Shown here piece by piece: positions 35,669 through 45,462 of a stretch of DNA of 64,000 nt. Source of the DNA: Rhizobium sp. Root482 (GTDB taxonomy: Bacteria; Pseudomonadota; Alphaproteobacteria; Rhizobiales; Rhizobiaceae). Below the pieces are notes generated by a model. That model did not search any database and was not told the DNA's origin. It was given only the letters and a program-made list of their open reading frames with translations. The stretch spans positions 124,001 to 188,000 of the forward strand of contig NZ_LMFA01000023.1 of the NCBI RefSeq assembly GCF_001426565.1, in the 5' to 3' direction. Each line of letters begins with the position of its first letter. Position 1 is the first letter of the stretch. The translations under genes were made by a program, and so were the position numbers.

Positions 35669-37201
35669 TTAAGCCGCCGCCGTCAGGCGCTCTCCGGCAA
35701 TGCGGTACGAAATCGCCTCGGCCAGATGGATGCGCCCGACCATCGGCTTTTCGTCGAGATCGGCAAGCGTGCGCGCCACTTTCAGGATACGGTGATAACC
35801 GCGGGCCGAGAATTTCAGCTTCTCCGCCGCATCGCGCAGCAATTGCAGCCCGCCCGCATCCGGTTCCGCCATCCTCTCTATCATCGCGGTCGAGCAGCGC
35901 GCATTGGAAAGCACATGCGGCAGGCCGAGCGCGATGAAACGGTCCGCCTGGATTTCGCGCGCCCGCGCCACTCGCCTGGCGACGACGGCGCTCGGTTCGG
36001 CCGGAGCCGGCCGGATCAGGTCGGCGGCGGTGACCGAGGGCACGTCGATGCGAATGTCGATGCGGTCCATCAGCGGGCCTGAAATGCGGCCCTGGTAATC
36101 CGAAACGCAGCGCGGCCCGCGGGAGCAGCTATGGCCCGGCTCGCCTGCCATGCCGCAGCGGCAGGGGTTCATCGCGGCCACCAGCTGGATTGCCGCCGGA
36201 TAGGTGACGCGGTGATTGGCGCGCGCGATGATGCATTCCGCCGTTTCGAGCGGTTGGCGCAGCGCATCGAGAACCTGCGGGGTGAATTCCGGAAACTCGT
36301 CCAGAAACAATACGCCGTTATGGGCAAGCGAGGCCTCGCCGGGCTTGGCGCGCAGGCCGCCGCCGATCATTGCCGCCATGGTCGCCGAATGATGCGGCGT
36401 GCGGAAGGGCCGGCGATCGGAAAGCTTGCCGCCTGGCAATTGTCCGGCAATCGAATGGATCATCGAGACTTCGAGCAGTTCGGTCGGAGACAGCGGCGGA
36501 AGGATCGACGGCAGGCGGGCGGCCAGCATCGACTTGCCGGAACCGGGCGGGCCGACCATCAGGAGGTTATGGTTTCCGGCCGCCGCCACTTCGAGCGCCC
36601 GCTTGGCGCTTTCCTGCCCCTTGATGTCGGCAAGGTCCGGCATGTTGGCGACGCTGGCCCGGATCGTCGGTTCGGGCCGCGACAGGACCTGGGTGCCACG
36701 GAAATGATTGGCAAGCGCAATCAGGCTGCGCGGCGCGAGAATATCGATTTCGGCACCGGCCCAGGCGGCCTCGGCGCCGCTGTCTGCCGGGCAGATCAGG
36801 CCCTTGCCGAGCCCGTTGGCGCCGATCGCAGCCGGCAGCGCGCCGGCGACGGCGGCGATCGTGCCGTCGAGATTGAGTTCGCCGATGACGACATAGCCAC
36901 CGAGCGCGTCGGCTGGAATGGCGCCCAGTGCCGCCATCAGACCAAGCGCGATCGGCAGGTCGAAATGGCTGCCCTCCTTCGGCAGGTCGGCGGGGGCGAG
37001 ATTGACGGTCACCTTCTTGGCCGGCAGCGACAGTCCCGATGCATGAAGCGCTGCCTGGACGCGCTCGCGGCTTTCTGCCACTGCCTTGTCGGGAAGCCCG
37101 ACGATCTGCATGCCGACCTTGCCGGGCGCGACCATGACCTGGACGTCCACGGGCACACCCTCTATGCCCTGAAATGCAACCGTGCTGACACGCGCGACCA
37201 T
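35669..37201 (-). CDS. comM: YifB/ComM-family Mg chelatase-like AAA+ ATPase
   Basis: ComM is a hexameric helicase that promotes branch migration during natural transformation in some bacteria. The 510-aa product has an N-terminal ChlI/LonC-like domain, Walker A VGPPGSGKSMLA, Walker B VLFLDEFPEF, a Cys-rich insert (PCRCGMAGEPGHSC) and a C-terminal helical domain. ATG 37201, with GAGGGG six bases ahead, gives the usual start MVARVSTVAFQGIEG. Confidence 0.93.
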   Translation of the reverse strand: MVARVSTVAFQGIEGVPVDVQVMVAPGKVGMQIVGLPDKAVAESRERVQAALHASGLSLPAKKVTVNLAPADLPKEGSHFDLPIALGLMAALGAIPADALGGYVVIGELNLDGTIAAVAGALPAAIGANGLGKGLICPADSGAEAAWAGAEIDILAPRSLIALANHFRGTQVLSRPEPTIRASVANMPDLADIKGQESAKRALEVAAAGNHNLLMVGPPGSGKSMLAARLPSILPPLSPTELLEVSMIHSIAGQLPGGKLSDRRPFRTPHHSATMAAMIGGGLRAKPGEASLAHNGVLFLDEFPEFTPQVLDALRQPLETAECIIARANHRVTYPAAIQLVAAMNPCRCGMAGEPGHSCSRGPRCVSDYQGRISGPLMDRIDIRIDVPSVTAADLIRPAPAEPSAVVARRVARAREIQADRFIALGLPHVLSNARCSTAMIERMAEPDAGGLQLLRDAAEKLKFSARGYHRILKVARTLADLDEKPMVGRIHLAEAISYRIAGERLTAAA

Positions 37202-37440
37202 GATTGCCCCTCTTGCCGCGAGGCGAGAGCATGCCCCGCCACCACAACCTTCATCGGTTGTGGTGGAAAATCTTGCACGAATAGCGGAATAAAACAAGAA
37301 CAATTATCGAACAGAATTGCGGTTTCCAACCGCGCAGATTGCAGCCGGTTGCAATTTGCGAACCGAACGGAACAACCGTGAACATCCCTCGGCTGCATGT
37401 GCCGGCGGGAACCAGGGAGCAACTGCCCGCCTGGCTCGTC

Positions 37441-38388
37441 TCAGGCGCGCTTGCGCTCGATCGCGTCCCAGAGCAGGGCGGCGATATCGGCACCGCCGAA
37501 CTTCTTGACCTCGCGAAGGCCGGTCGGCGATGTGACGTTGATTTCGGTCATCACGTCGCCGATCACGTCGATCCCCACCAGAAGGAAGCCACGTTCCCTC
37601 AGGGCCGGGCCGATCCGTGCGCAGATTTCCTTTTCGCGGGTGGTGAGTTCCGCCGGCTCGGGCTTTCCACCCGCATGCATGTTGGAGCGGGCGTCGTGCT
37701 CCGCTGGCACGCGATTGATCGCGCCAACGGGTTCGCCGTCGACGAGAAGGATGCGCTTGTCGCCCTTGCGCACCGCCGGCAGATATTCCTGCGCGATGAA
37801 GGGTTCGCGGAACATCTGGCCGAACATTTCGAGCAGCGACGACATGTTGCGATCGTCGCGGGTCGAATGGAAGACACCGGCGCCGCCATTGCCGTAGAGC
37901 GGCTTGAGGATGATATCGCCCATCTCCGCCCGGAAGCTGGCGATTTCTGCTGGATCGCGGGTGATCAGCGTCTTCGGCATCAGGTCGGGAAATTCGGTGA
38001 CGAAGATCTTTTCCGGCGAATTGCGCACCCAGGCCGGATCATTGACGACGAGCGTCTTCGGATGGATGCGCTCCAGAAGATGGGTGGAGGTGATATAGGC
38101 CATGTCGAAGGGCGGGTCCTGGCGCAGGAGCACCACGTCCATGGTCGAAAGATCAATGCGCTCGGGCTCGCCCAGCGTGTAGTGATCGCCCTTGACGTCG
38201 CGCAGGCTCATCGGCTCGACGGTGGCAATCACCTTGCCGTCGCGCAGCGAAAGCTGGTTCGGCGTGTAATGGAAAAGCTTGTAGCCGCGCTCTTGCGCTT
38301 CCATGCTCATGGCGAAGCTGCTGTCGCCGGCAATATTAATGCCCGAGACGTGATCCATCTGGACCGCGACATTCACAATTTTCGCCAT
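37441..38388 (-). CDS. gshB: Glutathione synthetase
   Basis: GshB joins glycine to gamma-glutamylcysteine in the last step of glutathione synthesis. The 315-aa product is an ATP-grasp enzyme of standard length, with an N-terminal domain starting [18 protein letters not shown], the ATP loop [13 protein letters not shown] and the metal-binding [12 protein letters not shown]. It is transcribed alone, about 240 bases upstream of comM on the same strand. Confidence 0.96.
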   Translation of the reverse strand: MAKIVNVAVQMDHVSGINIAGDSSFAMSMEAQERGYKLFHYTPNQLSLRDGKVIATVEPMSLRDVKGDHYTLGEPERIDLSTMDVVLLRQDPPFDMAYITSTHLLERIHPKTLVVNDPAWVRNSPEKIFVTEFPDLMPKTLITRDPAEIASFRAEMGDIILKPLYGNGGAGVFHSTRDDRNMSSLLEMFGQMFREPFIAQEYLPAVRKGDKRILLVDGEPVGAINRVPAEHDARSNMHAGGKPEPAELTTREKEICARIGPALRERGFLLVGIDVIGDVMTEINVTSPTGLREVKKFGGADIAALLWDAIERKRA

Positions 38389-38472
38389 GCGATGATCCCC
38401 TTTTGCGCCCGGAACATTTAAGATGCCGGACGGCCAAAGGCAACGGGGCGCGCCATCTTTTAGGACGGCATG

Positions 38473-38973
38473 TCAGGCGGCGAGGCCACCGCGAAGCCCG
38501 CCGCGCAGCATGTCGCGTACCTTGTAGGCCAACGCGATCGGTGCCGGAAACTGCTTACGGCAGAAGGCGACCTTGCGGACATAGTCGTCGATCCGCCAGG
38601 TTGCCCAGGTGTCGCCCGAAAAATAGCCGATATCGCCGGCGCGCAAGGTTTGCTCCGAGCCGTCCTCGGCCGTCACATGCACCGAGCCCTCAAGGATGAC
38701 CACCGTCTCGTCCCAGCCGAAATACCAGCGGAATTCTCCGGCGGTGCAATCCCAGACCGCCGTCGTTGCCGCATCGTCATTACTGCGCGAGTGAAGCGCC
38801 AGCCGGGCTTTCGGGGCACCGGAAAGAACCCAGGATGGGTCGATCGGCGCTGCCTGCATGTCGAGATTGTCGATGGACTGCGCCACCAGTGGCCCGGACC
38901 GCGCCGGAACATAATAAGGTACCTGACGCACGGCCATGGCCATTGCGCTGGCGATCAAAAATTTTACGGCCAT
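38473..38973 (-). CDS. Cupin-domain protein
   Basis: The 166-aa product contains a single cupin barrel of the ureidoglycine aminohydrolase-like (DUF861) type: WDCTAGEFRWYFGWDETVVILEG in two strands and LRAGDIGYFSGDTWATW. Small cupins of this type are often of unknown function. The N-terminal 30 residues are moderately hydrophobic but not a clear signal peptide. It lies upstream of gshB on the same strand with 84 bases between. Confidence 0.78.
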   Translation of the reverse strand: MAVKFLIASAMAMAVRQVPYYVPARSGPLVAQSIDNLDMQAAPIDPSWVLSGAPKARLALHSRSNDDAATTAVWDCTAGEFRWYFGWDETVVILEGSVHVTAEDGSEQTLRAGDIGYFSGDTWATWRIDDYVRKVAFCRKQFPAPIALAYKVRDMLRGGLRGGLAA

Positions 38974-39104
38974 CGGCCTCTCCCTTTCCTGTCCCCTTGG
39001 CGAGATCTAGCAGACAAGAGTAGAGGGAGATTTTCATAATTCGTTCGCATTTTAGCGATCGCTGCATCGGCAGGCGAATACCGGGCATTTTATAGGCTGA
39101 TGGC

Positions 39105-39473
39105 TCAGAAGGCGTCCGGTAGATGCACCGGCCAGCGCCAGGGCCGAACCGAGATGATATCGTAGCGCAGCGAAAGCCGCGCCGCATCCGGCTGTTTCGC
39201 CAGCCAGAGATCGCTCGCCGAGCGAATGCGGCGCTGGGCGCTGTTGGAAACGGCAAAGACGGAGGCTTCGAGCGAAGTTCGAGCCTTGACCTCGACGCAG
39301 GCGACCAGATCGCCCTTGCGGGCGATGATATCGATCTCGCCCAGCTTCGTCCGGTAGCGGAAGGCGACGATGCGGTAACCCTTGAGGATGAGCGCAAAGG
39401 CCGCGCGATATTCCGCAAGCGCCCCGCGCCGCAGCGCCTGCAGCTTTTTTCGGGCGGGCTGCTCAGCTCTCAT
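39105..39473 (-). CDS. UPF0102 (YraN) family protein, nuclease-like fold
   Basis: The 122-aa product belongs to the YraN family, whose fold resembles Holliday-junction resolvases. The motif [21 protein letters not shown] has the Asp, Glu and Lys of the PD-(D/E)XK nuclease pattern. Its start overlaps the end of rsmI by 11 bases, the standard arrangement in proteobacteria. No biochemical role is firmly established. Confidence 0.88.
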   Translation of the reverse strand: MRAEQPARKKLQALRRGALAEYRAAFALILKGYRIVAFRYRTKLGEIDIIARKGDLVACVEVKARTSLEASVFAVSNSAQRRIRSASDLWLAKQPDAARLSLRYDIISVRPWRWPVHLPDAF

Positions 39474-40392
39474 CTCGCGCCTTGAGTTGAAGCAGCCGGT
39501 CATAGAGGATCTTGCGATTGAGGCCTGTCTGCTTCGCCGCCTCGGTCGCCGCCTTGCCGGTCGGCATGTCCTTGATCAGCGCCGTGAGAAGCGCATCGAC
39601 ATCGTCTTCATCCGGTGCCGCGGGCGCATCCGGCGGACCGATGACCAGCACGATCTCGCCTTTGACGGTTGCACCCTCGTCGTAGAAAGCCTTGAGCTCA
39701 AAAAGCGTGCCGCGGCGGAATTCCTCGAAGGTCTTGGTCAGCTCCCGGCAGACGGTCGCCCGGCGATCAGGCCCCAAGACATCATGGGCTGCAACCACCG
39801 TTGCGGCGATCCGGTGGGGCGATTCAAAGAACAGCAGCGTTGCGGGAATGGCGGCGAGCTCCGCCAGCCGGTCGCGGCGGGCCTTGTCCTTGGAAGGAAG
39901 AAAGCCAGCGAACAGGAAGGTCTCGTTGGAGAGGCCGGAACCGACGAGAGCCGCAAGCGGCGCCGAAGGGCCGGGAATGGGGATGACGCGGTGACCGGCC
40001 TCGATGGCTGCCTGGCCGAGCCGGTAACCGGGATCGGAAACGAGCGGCGTGCCGGCATCGGAGACCAGAGCGACAGACTTCCCGGCTTCGAGAGCCGCGA
40101 TCAGGCGCGGGCCGGCCTCGTCGGCATTGTGTTCATGATAGGCATAGGGCCGGTTGACGATGCCGTACCGGTCGAGCAGCACGCGCGTCACGCGGGTGTC
40201 CTCGCAGGCGAGCACATCGGCGCCGGCCAGCGTTTCCAGCGCCCGCAGGGTAATGTCCGAGAGATTGCCGATCGGCGTTGCAACGAGATAGAGCGCCGGC
40301 TCCAGCGGACGGGCAGGCACGGCGATGTTTTGGATCCGATAGGTCCTTTGCCTGTCGCTCGCTCCGGTGTTGCCGTCTGACTGATGTTCCAC
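39463..40392 (-). CDS. rsmI: 16S rRNA (cytidine(1402)-2'-O)-methyltransferase RsmI
   Basis: RsmI 2'-O-methylates C1402 in the ribosomal decoding centre. The 309-aa product shows [35 protein letters not shown] and [16 protein letters not shown], all typical of the tetrapyrrole methylase fold used by RsmI. The start is uncertain: GTG 40392 is preceded by AGAGAAAGAA and gives normal length; the frame remains open to 40563 without family similarity. yraN follows with overlap. Confidence 0.92.
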   Translation of the reverse strand: MEHQSDGNTGASDRQRTYRIQNIAVPARPLEPALYLVATPIGNLSDITLRALETLAGADVLACEDTRVTRVLLDRYGIVNRPYAYHEHNADEAGPRLIAALEAGKSVALVSDAGTPLVSDPGYRLGQAAIEAGHRVIPIPGPSAPLAALVGSGLSNETFLFAGFLPSKDKARRDRLAELAAIPATLLFFESPHRIAATVVAAHDVLGPDRRATVCRELTKTFEEFRRGTLFELKAFYDEGATVKGEIVLVIGPPDAPAAPDEDDVDALLTALIKDMPTGKAATEAAKQTGLNRKILYDRLLQLKARDES

Positions 40393-40473
40393 GATACATT
40401 CTTTCTCTGTGCTGCCGCCATTCCTTATGGGCGAGCCAGGCGGTGGCGGCAAGAGCCGGCCGGCGGCGCGCTC

Positions 40474-40501
40474 TTGCACATGTTCAGGCATTGTGGTGCA
40501 A
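40474..40501. repeat. Dyad TTGCAC-N16-GTGCAA upstream of rsmI
   Basis: A perfect 6-base inverted repeat with a 16-base spacer lies between the divergent rsmI and RibD-like genes. It may be a regulator binding site; no family is assigned. Confidence 0.35.
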
Positions 40502-40579
40502 AATTCATCGTTCTGGCGGATGGGCGATTGCGGAATGTCATGAGAAACATGAGGATGTGCCAATCGAAGGGAAGCGGAT

Positions 40580-41110
40580 ATGGCGAGGCTTGTGTTTGGA
40601 ATGAACCAGTCGCTCGACGGCTACGTCGATCATATGGCGTTTGCGCCCGGCCCGTTGCTGTTTCGCCACTTTATCGAAGAAGCGGAGCGTCAGGCGGGCA
40701 GTCTATACGGTCGCCGGATCTACGAGATCATGCGGTATTGGGACGATGAGCATCCGGAATGGGGCGCGGAGGAGCGGGCCTTTGCGGCGGCATGGCGCAA
40801 GCAAACGAAATGGGTCGTTTCGCGTTCGCTGACCTCCGTCGGGCCTAATGCCCGGCTTGTCTCCGGCGATCTTGAAGGCACGATCCGCAGGTTGAAATCC
40901 GAACGCGACGGGGAGATCGAGGTTGCCGGCCCGGAACTGGCGCAGAGTCTCGGCGAGCTTGGCCTGATCGATGAGTATCGGATCTATCTGCATCCGGTCG
41001 TAATTGGTCACGGCAAGCCCTATTTCGCCGGGTCACGGCCCCGGCTCCGTCTTGTTGCGCATGACCTGATGACCGAGGATGTGATCCGGCTGACTTATGT
41101 TCCTGCCTGA
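40580..41110 (+). CDS. Dihydrofolate reductase family (RibD C-terminal domain) protein
   Basis: The 176-aa product matches the RibD C-terminal/DHFR-like fold: MARLVFGMNQSLDGYVDH at the N-terminus, SLYGRRIYEIMRYW, and EIEVAGPELAQSLGELGLIDE followed by HPVVIGHGKPYF. Such stand-alone proteins are reductases of unknown substrate, distinct from true folate enzymes. It is divergent from rsmI. Confidence 0.85.
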   Translation: MARLVFGMNQSLDGYVDHMAFAPGPLLFRHFIEEAERQAGSLYGRRIYEIMRYWDDEHPEWGAEERAFAAAWRKQTKWVVSRSLTSVGPNARLVSGDLEGTIRRLKSERDGEIEVAGPELAQSLGELGLIDEYRIYLHPVVIGHGKPYFAGSRPRLRLVAHDLMTEDVIRLTYVPA

Positions 41111-41335
41111 ACTTCCGCAGTGTCGGGGGCTTCGCCGGCAAGTCCTGCAGGATACTGGGGAATATTGGCATTGTCGTTGACAATCGTCCCGACAATCCGG
41201 CGATAGCGCTTGCTTTTGGCGGCCTGTTTCTGCCATTTTGCCCCTCCACATCTTTCCCGTCCGAAAGCGGGCTCTTCAAAAGTTCAAGCCGGGAGGCGCG
41301 GCCCGCCCGGCGATGGTTGAAAGCGGTAGCATCCC

Positions 41336-42454
41336 ATGCGCATTACTCTCGAGCGGTCCAATCTCCTGAAGTCGCTGAACCACGTTCATCGCGTGGTAGA
41401 GCGGCGCAACACCATCCCGATCCTCTCGAACGTTCTTCTGCGCGCCGACGGTGCCAATCTCGAGATGAAGGCAACCGACCTCGACCTCGAAATCACCGAG
41501 GCGACGCCGGCGCAGGTGGAACAGGCAGGCGCGACCACGGTGCCGGCACACCTGCTCTATGACATCGTCCGCAAGCTGCCGGATGGTTCGGAAGTGGCGC
41601 TCGCCACCAATGCCGAGGGCACGGCGATGACGGTGCAGTCCGGCCGCTCGAAATTCTCGCTGCAATGCCTGCCGCAATCGGATTTCCCGGACCTGACCGC
41701 CGGTGCCTTCTCCCATACCTTCAAGATGAAGGCGACGGATCTGAAGATGCTGATCGACCGCACCCAGTTCGCGATCTCGACGGAGGAAACCCGCTATTAT
41801 CTGAACGGCATCTATATCCACACCATCGAAAGCAAGGGGCAGTTGAAGCTGCGCGCCGTCGCCACCGACGGCCACCGGCTGGCGCGCGCCGATCTCGAGG
41901 CCCCGTCGGGCGCGGAAGGCATGCCGGGCATCATCATCCCGCGCAAGACCGTCAGCGAATTGCAGAAGCTGGTCGACAATCCCGACGTCACCGTCACCGT
42001 CGAGGTCTCGGATGCCAAGATTCGGCTGACGATCGGCTCGATCGTCATGACCTCGAAACTGATCGACGGCACCTTCCCGGACTATCAGCGCGTCATCCCG
42101 GCCAATAACGACAAGGAGCTGAAGATCGACTGCCAGTCCTTCGCGCAGGCCGTCGACCGTGTCTCGACGATCTCCTCCGAGCGCGGCCGCGCCGTGAAGC
42201 TGGCTCTCGCCGATGGGCAGTTGACGCTGACCGTCAACAACCCGGATTCCGGCAGCGCGACGGAAGAACTGCCCGTGGGCTATGACAGCGACCCGCTTGA
42301 AATCGGCTTCAACGCCAAATACCTGCTCGACATCACCGCCCAGCTTTCCGGCACGGATGCCGTCTTCATGCTGGCCGATGCCGGTTCGCCCACTCTGGTG
42401 CGCGACATGGCTGGCGACGATGCGCTCTACGTGCTGATGCCGATGCGCGTCTAG
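41336..42454 (+). CDS. dnaN: DNA polymerase III beta sliding clamp
   Basis: DnaN forms the dimeric ring that holds DNA polymerase III on DNA. The 372-aa product contains three clamp domains, with MRITLERSNLLKSLNHVHRVVERR at the start in the usual pattern, RYYLNGIYIH and ATDGHRLARAD in the middle, and the C-terminal MPMRV that ends near the protein-binding groove. As in other rhizobia, it is not next to dnaA. A rho-independent terminator follows. Confidence 0.97.
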   Translation: MRITLERSNLLKSLNHVHRVVERRNTIPILSNVLLRADGANLEMKATDLDLEITEATPAQVEQAGATTVPAHLLYDIVRKLPDGSEVALATNAEGTAMTVQSGRSKFSLQCLPQSDFPDLTAGAFSHTFKMKATDLKMLIDRTQFAISTEETRYYLNGIYIHTIESKGQLKLRAVATDGHRLARADLEAPSGAEGMPGIIIPRKTVSELQKLVDNPDVTVTVEVSDAKIRLTIGSIVMTSKLIDGTFPDYQRVIPANNDKELKIDCQSFAQAVDRVSTISSERGRAVKLALADGQLTLTVNNPDSGSATEELPVGYDSDPLEIGFNAKYLLDITAQLSGTDAVFMLADAGSPTLVRDMAGDDALYVLMPMRV

Positions 42455-42480
42455 CGTCCCCCACGATTCAACCTTCAAGG

Positions 42481-42507
42481 CGGCCGGAACGATCTTCGGC
42501 CGTTTTT
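42481..42507 (+). terminator. rho-independent terminator of dnaN
   Basis: CGGCCG (42481-42486) and CGGCCG (42497-42502) form the base of a hairpin that continues with GAA/TTC pairing, followed by TTTTT. It lies 26 bases after the dnaN stop. Confidence 0.8.
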
Positions 42508-42539
42508 CGTTGTCGCTCCAACGGACAAGAGTGAGGGCG

Positions 42540-43424
42540 ATGGCGGGCAGGGTGCGTATCGGGATATCCGGTTGGAACTATCCGCCCTGGCGCGGTGGGT
42601 TCTATCCGAAGGGTCTTCGCCAGAAGGACGAGCTTTCGCATGCCGCCCGGCAGTTCGGGTCGATCGAGATCAACGGCACTTTCTACGGCCTCCAGCAGCC
42701 CGAAAGCTTCATTCGCTGGCGGGACGAGACGCCGGAGGATTTCATCTTCTCCGTCAAGGGACCACGCTACATCACCCATGAGTTGAGGTTGAAGGAGGTC
42801 GAGACGCCGCTTGCCAATTTCCTCGCCTCTGGCCTCCTGGCACTCGGCTCGAAGCTTGGGCCGATCCTCTGGCAATTCCCGCCTTCGATGAGATTCGATG
42901 CCGGCAGGTTTCAGCAGTTTCTCGGCATGCTGCCGCACACCGCACAGGAAGCGCTCGCGCTGGCGAGACGACATGACGATCACGTTGCCGGTCGAACCTG
43001 GCTCCAATTCGATGGAAAGCAGCAGATTCGGCACGCGGTGGAAATCCGCCATCCAAGCTTCAAGACGCCGGGGTTCATCCAACTGCTGCGGCGCCACGAT
43101 ATCGCGCTTGTCTGTGCCGATGCCGTCGATTGGCCGTTGCTCACCGACCTCACCTCCGATTTCGTCTATTGCCGCCTTCATGGCGCCGAAGAGCTTTATG
43201 TCAGCGGGTATGATGACGAAGCACTCGACCGCTGGGCGGCGCGTATTCGCCTGTGGGCGCGGGGCGAGGACCCGGAGGATGGGGAGCATGTCGTGGAGCG
43301 GTCGCAGCGCTTTGCCGCCGGCCGCGATGTCTTTGTCTATTTCGACAACACGTTCAAAAAATCCATGGCGCCGATAAACGCAACCGATCTTCGCCATCGG
43401 ATTGACCGCAGGAACTGCGAGTGA
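42540..43424 (+). CDS. DUF72 domain-containing protein
   Basis: The 294-aa product belongs to DUF72 (YecE-like), a TIM-barrel family of unknown function. Signatures are RIGISGWNYPPWRGGFYP, FGSIEINGTFYGLQ, FIFSVKGPRYITHE, and the C-terminal VFVYFDNT with conserved Asn/Asp. The start at ATG 42540 gives the standard N-terminus; an ATG at 42510 is in frame. Confidence 0.9.
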   Translation: MAGRVRIGISGWNYPPWRGGFYPKGLRQKDELSHAARQFGSIEINGTFYGLQQPESFIRWRDETPEDFIFSVKGPRYITHELRLKEVETPLANFLASGLLALGSKLGPILWQFPPSMRFDAGRFQQFLGMLPHTAQEALALARRHDDHVAGRTWLQFDGKQQIRHAVEIRHPSFKTPGFIQLLRRHDIALVCADAVDWPLLTDLTSDFVYCRLHGAEELYVSGYDDEALDRWAARIRLWARGEDPEDGEHVVERSQRFAAGRDVFVYFDNTFKKSMAPINATDLRHRIDRRNCE

Positions 43425-43570
43425 GCTGTTGGCCTATGGATTTTATGGCGTGAAACGACTTGTTTTTGTCGCTGTTGGCAACACATAATCGTTTCGGGAT
43501 GACGCTGGATTCAAGACGGCAGGCATGATGCGCTGTTGTACACAGGCGGCCCATGGGTGGAGAGATACGC

Positions 43571-44167
43571 ATGAATTTTCGTCTGAAAGAACGGCTGGGC
43601 AGGAAGTTCGACGAGGAAATCCGGTTCTTCAAGGGCTGGAAGAGCAATATGAAGGCGGTCGGCGCCATCATCCCGACATCAGGCGTGACGGCCCGCAGAA
43701 TGGCCAGCGTCATCAATCCGCATTCGGGCCTGCCTGTCTTGGAGCTGGGGGCCGGCACCGGAGTCATCACCAAGGCCATCCTGGAAAAGGGTGTGAAGCC
43801 GGAGAACCTCGTCTCCATCGAATTTTCCACCGATTTCTTCCAGCATCTCGTCAGGACCTTTCCCGGCGTCGATTTCATCAATGGCGATGCCTTCGATCTC
43901 GATAACACGCTCGGCGCCCGCAACGGCCAGCAGTTCGACAGCGTCATTTCCGCCGTGCCCCTCCTCAATTTCCCCATGCAGCGCCGCGTGGCGCTGATCG
44001 AGGATCTTCTGTCGCGGGTGCCGGCCGGACGGCCGGTCATCCAGATTTCCTACGGTCCCCTGTCGCCGGTGGTCGCAATGCCGGATCGCTACCAGATTTC
44101 CCATTTCGATTTCGTCGTGCGAAACATCCCGCCGGCGCAACTGTGGGTCTACCGCAAGGTCGATTGA
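43571..44167 (+). CDS. pmtA: Phosphatidylethanolamine N-methyltransferase PmtA
   Basis: PmtA methylates phosphatidylethanolamine, using SAM, in steps toward phosphatidylcholine, a membrane lipid important in rhizobia and agrobacteria. The 198-aa product begins MNFRLKERLGRKFDEEIRFF and contains SAM motif I PVLELGAGTGVITKAIL and IIPTSGVTARRM. Both agree closely with the Rhizobium/Agrobacterium-type PmtA as I recall it. ATG 43571 follows GGAGAGA. pyrF lies two genes downstream. Confidence 0.9.
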   Translation: MNFRLKERLGRKFDEEIRFFKGWKSNMKAVGAIIPTSGVTARRMASVINPHSGLPVLELGAGTGVITKAILEKGVKPENLVSIEFSTDFFQHLVRTFPGVDFINGDAFDLDNTLGARNGQQFDSVISAVPLLNFPMQRRVALIEDLLSRVPAGRPVIQISYGPLSPVVAMPDRYQISHFDFVVRNIPPAQLWVYRKVD

Positions 44168-44170
44168 TCG

Positions 44171-44761
44171 ATGTTCGGTATCTACCTGACCCATCCGCAA
44201 ATCCGCATCGAGCCGGATGTGCCCGTTCCGCGCTGGGGCTTGTCCGATCTCGGTATCACGCGAGCCGAGGCTGCGGCGCGATCTGTCTGGGCGTCTGCCT
44301 TGAGACGCATTCTTTCCAGTGACGAGACCAAGGCGCTGGAAACGGCGGAGATAGTGGCGCGGGCAGGCGGCGCGAAGGTCGAGGTGCTGGAGCATTCCGG
44401 CGAAAACGACCGATCGGCCACCGGTTTCCTGGTGCCGGATGAATTCGAGAAGGCGGCGGATTGGTTCTTTGCCCATCCGCAAGAGAGTTTCGACGGCTGG
44501 GAGCGCGCCGTGGATGCGCAGGCCCGCATCGTTTCCGCGGTGACCTCGGTGCTCGAGCGGCATGATCCGAGCCAGCCGATCGCCTTTGTCGGCCATGGCG
44601 GCGTCGGAACGCTGTTGAAATGTCATCTGGCCGGGTTGCCGATCGTGCGCAGCCACGACCAGCCCGCGGGCGGCGGCAATCTCTTTGCTTTTTCCCTTGC
44701 GGACCGATCCCTCGCATGCGACTGGACCGCCATGGAACTCTGGCAGGGATGGCAGCAATGA
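44171..44761 (+). CDS. Histidine phosphatase superfamily protein with altered RHG motif
   Basis: The 196-aa product has the layout of the phosphoglycerate-mutase-like histidine phosphatases: [14 protein letters not shown] (about residues 49-62) and [11 protein letters not shown] with the second His142. The N-terminal motif, normally RHG, reads T7-H8-P9 here (YLTHPQI). The phospho-acceptor His is kept but the substrate-binding Arg is missing, so activity is uncertain. The gene follows pmtA by three bases and overlaps the pyrF start (ATGA), so the three are one operon. Confidence 0.75.
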   Translation: MFGIYLTHPQIRIEPDVPVPRWGLSDLGITRAEAAARSVWASALRRILSSDETKALETAEIVARAGGAKVEVLEHSGENDRSATGFLVPDEFEKAADWFFAHPQESFDGWERAVDAQARIVSAVTSVLERHDPSQPIAFVGHGGVGTLLKCHLAGLPIVRSHDQPAGGGNLFAFSLADRSLACDWTAMELWQGWQQ

Positions 44762-45462
44762 GTTTGACCGCGCGCGACCGGCTTATCGTCGGTCTTGATC
44801 TTCCCACTATCGGCGAGGCCGAGACGATCGTCAGGGCGCTCGGCGACGATGTGCTGTTCTACAAGATCGGCTACCAGCTGGTTTTTGCCGGCGGGCTCGA
44901 ATTTGCCCGCGATCTGGCCGCCGACGGCAAGAAAATCTTTCTCGACATGAAGCTGCTCGACATCGACAACACGGTCGCCAAGGGTGTCGAGAACATCGCC
45001 CGGATGGGCATGTCCATGCTAACGCTGCATGCCTATCCGAAGGCCATGCGGGCCGCGGTCGAGGCGGCGGCCGGTTCCGGTCTCTGCCTGCTTGGCGTCA
45101 CCGTGCTCACCTCCATGGACGAACAGGACGTGATCGACGCCGGCTACGAATATGATCCGCATACGCTGGTGCTGCGCCGCGCCGAGCAGGCGCGGGCCGC
45201 CGGCATGGGTGGTATCGTCTGCTCGGCTGAAGAATCGGCTGCCGTCCGCAAGATCGTCGGCCCGGATATGGCGATCGTCACGCCGGGCATCCGGCCGGCC
45301 GGAAGCGACCGGGGCGACCAGAAGCGCGTGATGACGCCGGCCGATGCGCTCAAAGCCGGTTCGAGCCATCTCGTCGTTGCCCGCCCGATCGTCAAGGCCG
45401 CCGATCCGAAAGCCGCCGCCCTTGCCATTCTTGCGGAAATGAGCGGCACGCTGCGGGTTTAG
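44758..45462 (+). CDS. pyrF: Orotidine-5'-phosphate decarboxylase
   Basis: PyrF converts OMP to UMP, the last step of de novo pyrimidine synthesis. The 234-aa product has [13 protein letters not shown], the catalytic [13 protein letters not shown] with Asp and Lys, and the phosphate-binding [21 protein letters not shown]. Its ATG overlaps the stop of the upstream histidine phosphatase by four bases, indicating translational coupling. Confidence 0.96.
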   Translation: MSLTARDRLIVGLDLPTIGEAETIVRALGDDVLFYKIGYQLVFAGGLEFARDLAADGKKIFLDMKLLDIDNTVAKGVENIARMGMSMLTLHAYPKAMRAAVEAAAGSGLCLLGVTVLTSMDEQDVIDAGYEYDPHTLVLRRAEQARAAGMGGIVCSAEESAAVRKIVGPDMAIVTPGIRPAGSDRGDQKRVMTPADALKAGSSHLVVARPIVKAADPKAAALAILAEMSGTLRV

